Shown piece by piece: positions 6,194 through 6,958 of a stretch of 6,958 nt of DNA. Below the pieces are notes generated by a model that ran no database searches, was not told where the DNA came from, and was given only the letters and a program-made list of their open reading frames with translations. The stretch spans positions 1-6,958 of the forward strand of contig JAGZRY010000082.1 of assembly GCA_018381425.1 (NCBI GenBank), given 5' to 3'. The first letter of the stretch is position 1. Every line of letters starts with the position of its first letter. The DNA comes from Haemophilus parainfluenzae. Its GTDB lineage: Bacteria > Pseudomonadota > Gammaproteobacteria > Enterobacterales > Pasteurellaceae. The translations under genes and the position numbers were made by a program.

Positions 6194-6958
6194 TTATTTC
6201 ACTTCGCGGAATGAAATCTCGCTTGGAATCACAGAACCTTGCCAGTAAAGCTCAGTTGATACTTTTTCTGCTAAATCTAAGAAAGATTTCGCAATTTCAC
6301 TATCTGGTGCAGCAACCACAGTTGGTTTACCTGCATCCAAATCTTGACGAACTTGAATATTCAAAGGTAACTGGCCTAATACTTTCACATTGTATTTTTG
6401 TGCCATTTTTTCTGCACCACCGGTACCGAAAATTGCTTCGTGATGACCACAATTGCTACAAATATGCATAGACATATTTTCCACAATACCTAACACTGGC
6501 ACAGATACGCGTTCAAACATAGACACACCTTTCACTGCATCTAATAATGCAATATCTTGTGGTGTTGTAACCACTACTGCACCCGTTACAGGGATTTGTT
6601 GTGAAAGCGTTAATTGAATATCACCCGTACCCGGTGGCATATCGATCACTAAGTAATCTAAGCTATCCCATAAGGTTTCATTTAAAAGCTGACTTAATGC
6701 ACTACTTGCCATTGGACCACGCCAAATGGTTGCATTGTCTTCATCCATTAAGAAACCGATCGAGTTTGCAGATAAACCATATGCTTTAATTGGGGTGATA
6801 TGTTGGTTATCTGGTGAAGTTGGGCGTTGATGCGGTGCACCTAACATATGTGGAATAGATGGACCATAAATATCGGCATCTAAAATACCCACACGAGCAC
6901 CTTGAGCTTGTAAAGCAAGCGCAAGATTCACCGAAACGGATGATTTTCCTACCCCGCC
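6194..6958 (-). CDS. apbC: Iron-sulfur cluster carrier protein ApbC/Mrp, C-terminal part (5' end beyond window)
   Basis: P-loop ATPase of the Mrp/NBP35 family that carries and delivers [4Fe-4S] clusters to target proteins in the cytoplasm. The frame is open to the right edge: 255 residues are visible and the family is about 370, so roughly 110 N-terminal residues are missing. The fragment starts inside the deviant Walker A, GGVGKSS (6958-6938). It continues with LDADIYGPSIPHMLG, IWRGPMASSALSQLL and the switch II region VIDMPPGTGDIQL. A CxxC pair in HICSNCGH (Cys codons at 6460-6458 and 6451-6449) is the cluster-binding motif that bridges two subunits. All the expected elements of an active carrier are present. 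An in-frame GTG at 6931 is internal, since it falls after the Walker A residues. The gene is convergent with the phosphatase and has no apparent functional link to the efflux operon. Confidence 0.96.
   Translation of the reverse strand, partial: GGVGKSSVSVNLALALQAQGARVGILDADIYGPSIPHMLGAPHQRPTSPDNQHITPIKAYGLSANSIGFLMDEDNATIWRGPMASSALSQLLNETLWDSLDYLVIDMPPGTGDIQLTLSQQIPVTGAVVVTTPQDIALLDAVKGVSMFERVSVPVLGIVENMSMHICSNCGHHEAIFGTGGAEKMAQKYNVKVLGQLPLNIQVRQDLDAGKPTVVAAPDSEIAKSFLDLAEKVSTELYWQGSVIPSEISFREVK

Noticed and set aside
6163..6471. Plus-strand open frame of 102 codons overlapping the terminator and apbC
   Set aside because: It begins within the terminator stem and runs antisense to the well-supported apbC; its sequence has no family features.
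6194..6931. apbC starting at the GTG at 6931
   Set aside because: The same frame continues upstream to the window edge and encodes the Walker A GGVGKSS, so the GTG is an internal valine codon.
1..6958. Mobile element, CRISPR array, tRNA/rRNA, prophage or defence system
   Set aside because: No transposase, regularly spaced direct repeats, tRNA-like folds, phage genes or long unexplained stretches were seen; every gap of note is under 300 bases and accounted for.

Overview
The window looks like chromosomal DNA from a Pasteurellaceae bacterium of the Haemophilus/Aggregatibacter/Pasteurella type. The base composition is AT-rich, and seven perfect copies of the 9-bp Hin-type DNA uptake signal core AAGTGCGGT (either strand) lie in just under 7 kb. 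The proteins also fit this group: glutaminyl-tRNA synthetase and ApbC/Mrp are very close to gammaproteobacterial versions. The species cannot be fixed from the sequence alone; Haemophilus is my best guess.

Layout: (1) positions 1-630, minus strand, the N-terminal 210 residues of glnS, running off the left edge. (2) 631-853, a divergent intergenic region with a credible glnS promoter, an uptake signal, a perfect hairpin, a candidate promoter for the rightward operon, and a TGAAC-N4-GTTCA palindrome that looks like a repressor operator. (3) 854-5436, plus strand, three genes in a row: a MacA-type periplasmic adaptor, a MacB-type ABC transporter, and a TolC/NodT-type outer membrane lipoprotein, closed by a strong intrinsic terminator at 5443-5476. 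(4) 5490-6119, plus strand, a histidine phosphatase (phosphoglycerate-mutase-like). (5) 6131-6179, an inverted uptake-signal pair forming a bidirectional terminator. (6) 6194-6958, minus strand, the C-terminal 255 residues of apbC/mrp, running off the right edge.

The centre of the window is a complete tripartite efflux/export system of the MacAB-TolC type. MacB hydrolyses ATP and moves substrate from the periplasmic side, MacA bridges the periplasm, and the lipoprotein channel crosses the outer membrane. Unlike E. coli, where tolC is unlinked, the outer membrane partner is encoded here directly behind macB. Substrates cannot be read from the sequence; macrolides, peptides, lipopeptides or haem-related compounds are known for relatives. 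The flanking genes are housekeeping genes.

I found no mobile element, CRISPR array, RNA gene, phage or defence module, and nothing that amounts to an undescribed system. The points worth a second look are local: a 22-residue Ser/Thr-rich insert in MacA built from all six serine codons, uptake signals that double as hairpins or as a possible ribosome binding site, the operator-like palindrome, and the missing promoter space in front of the phosphatase gene.
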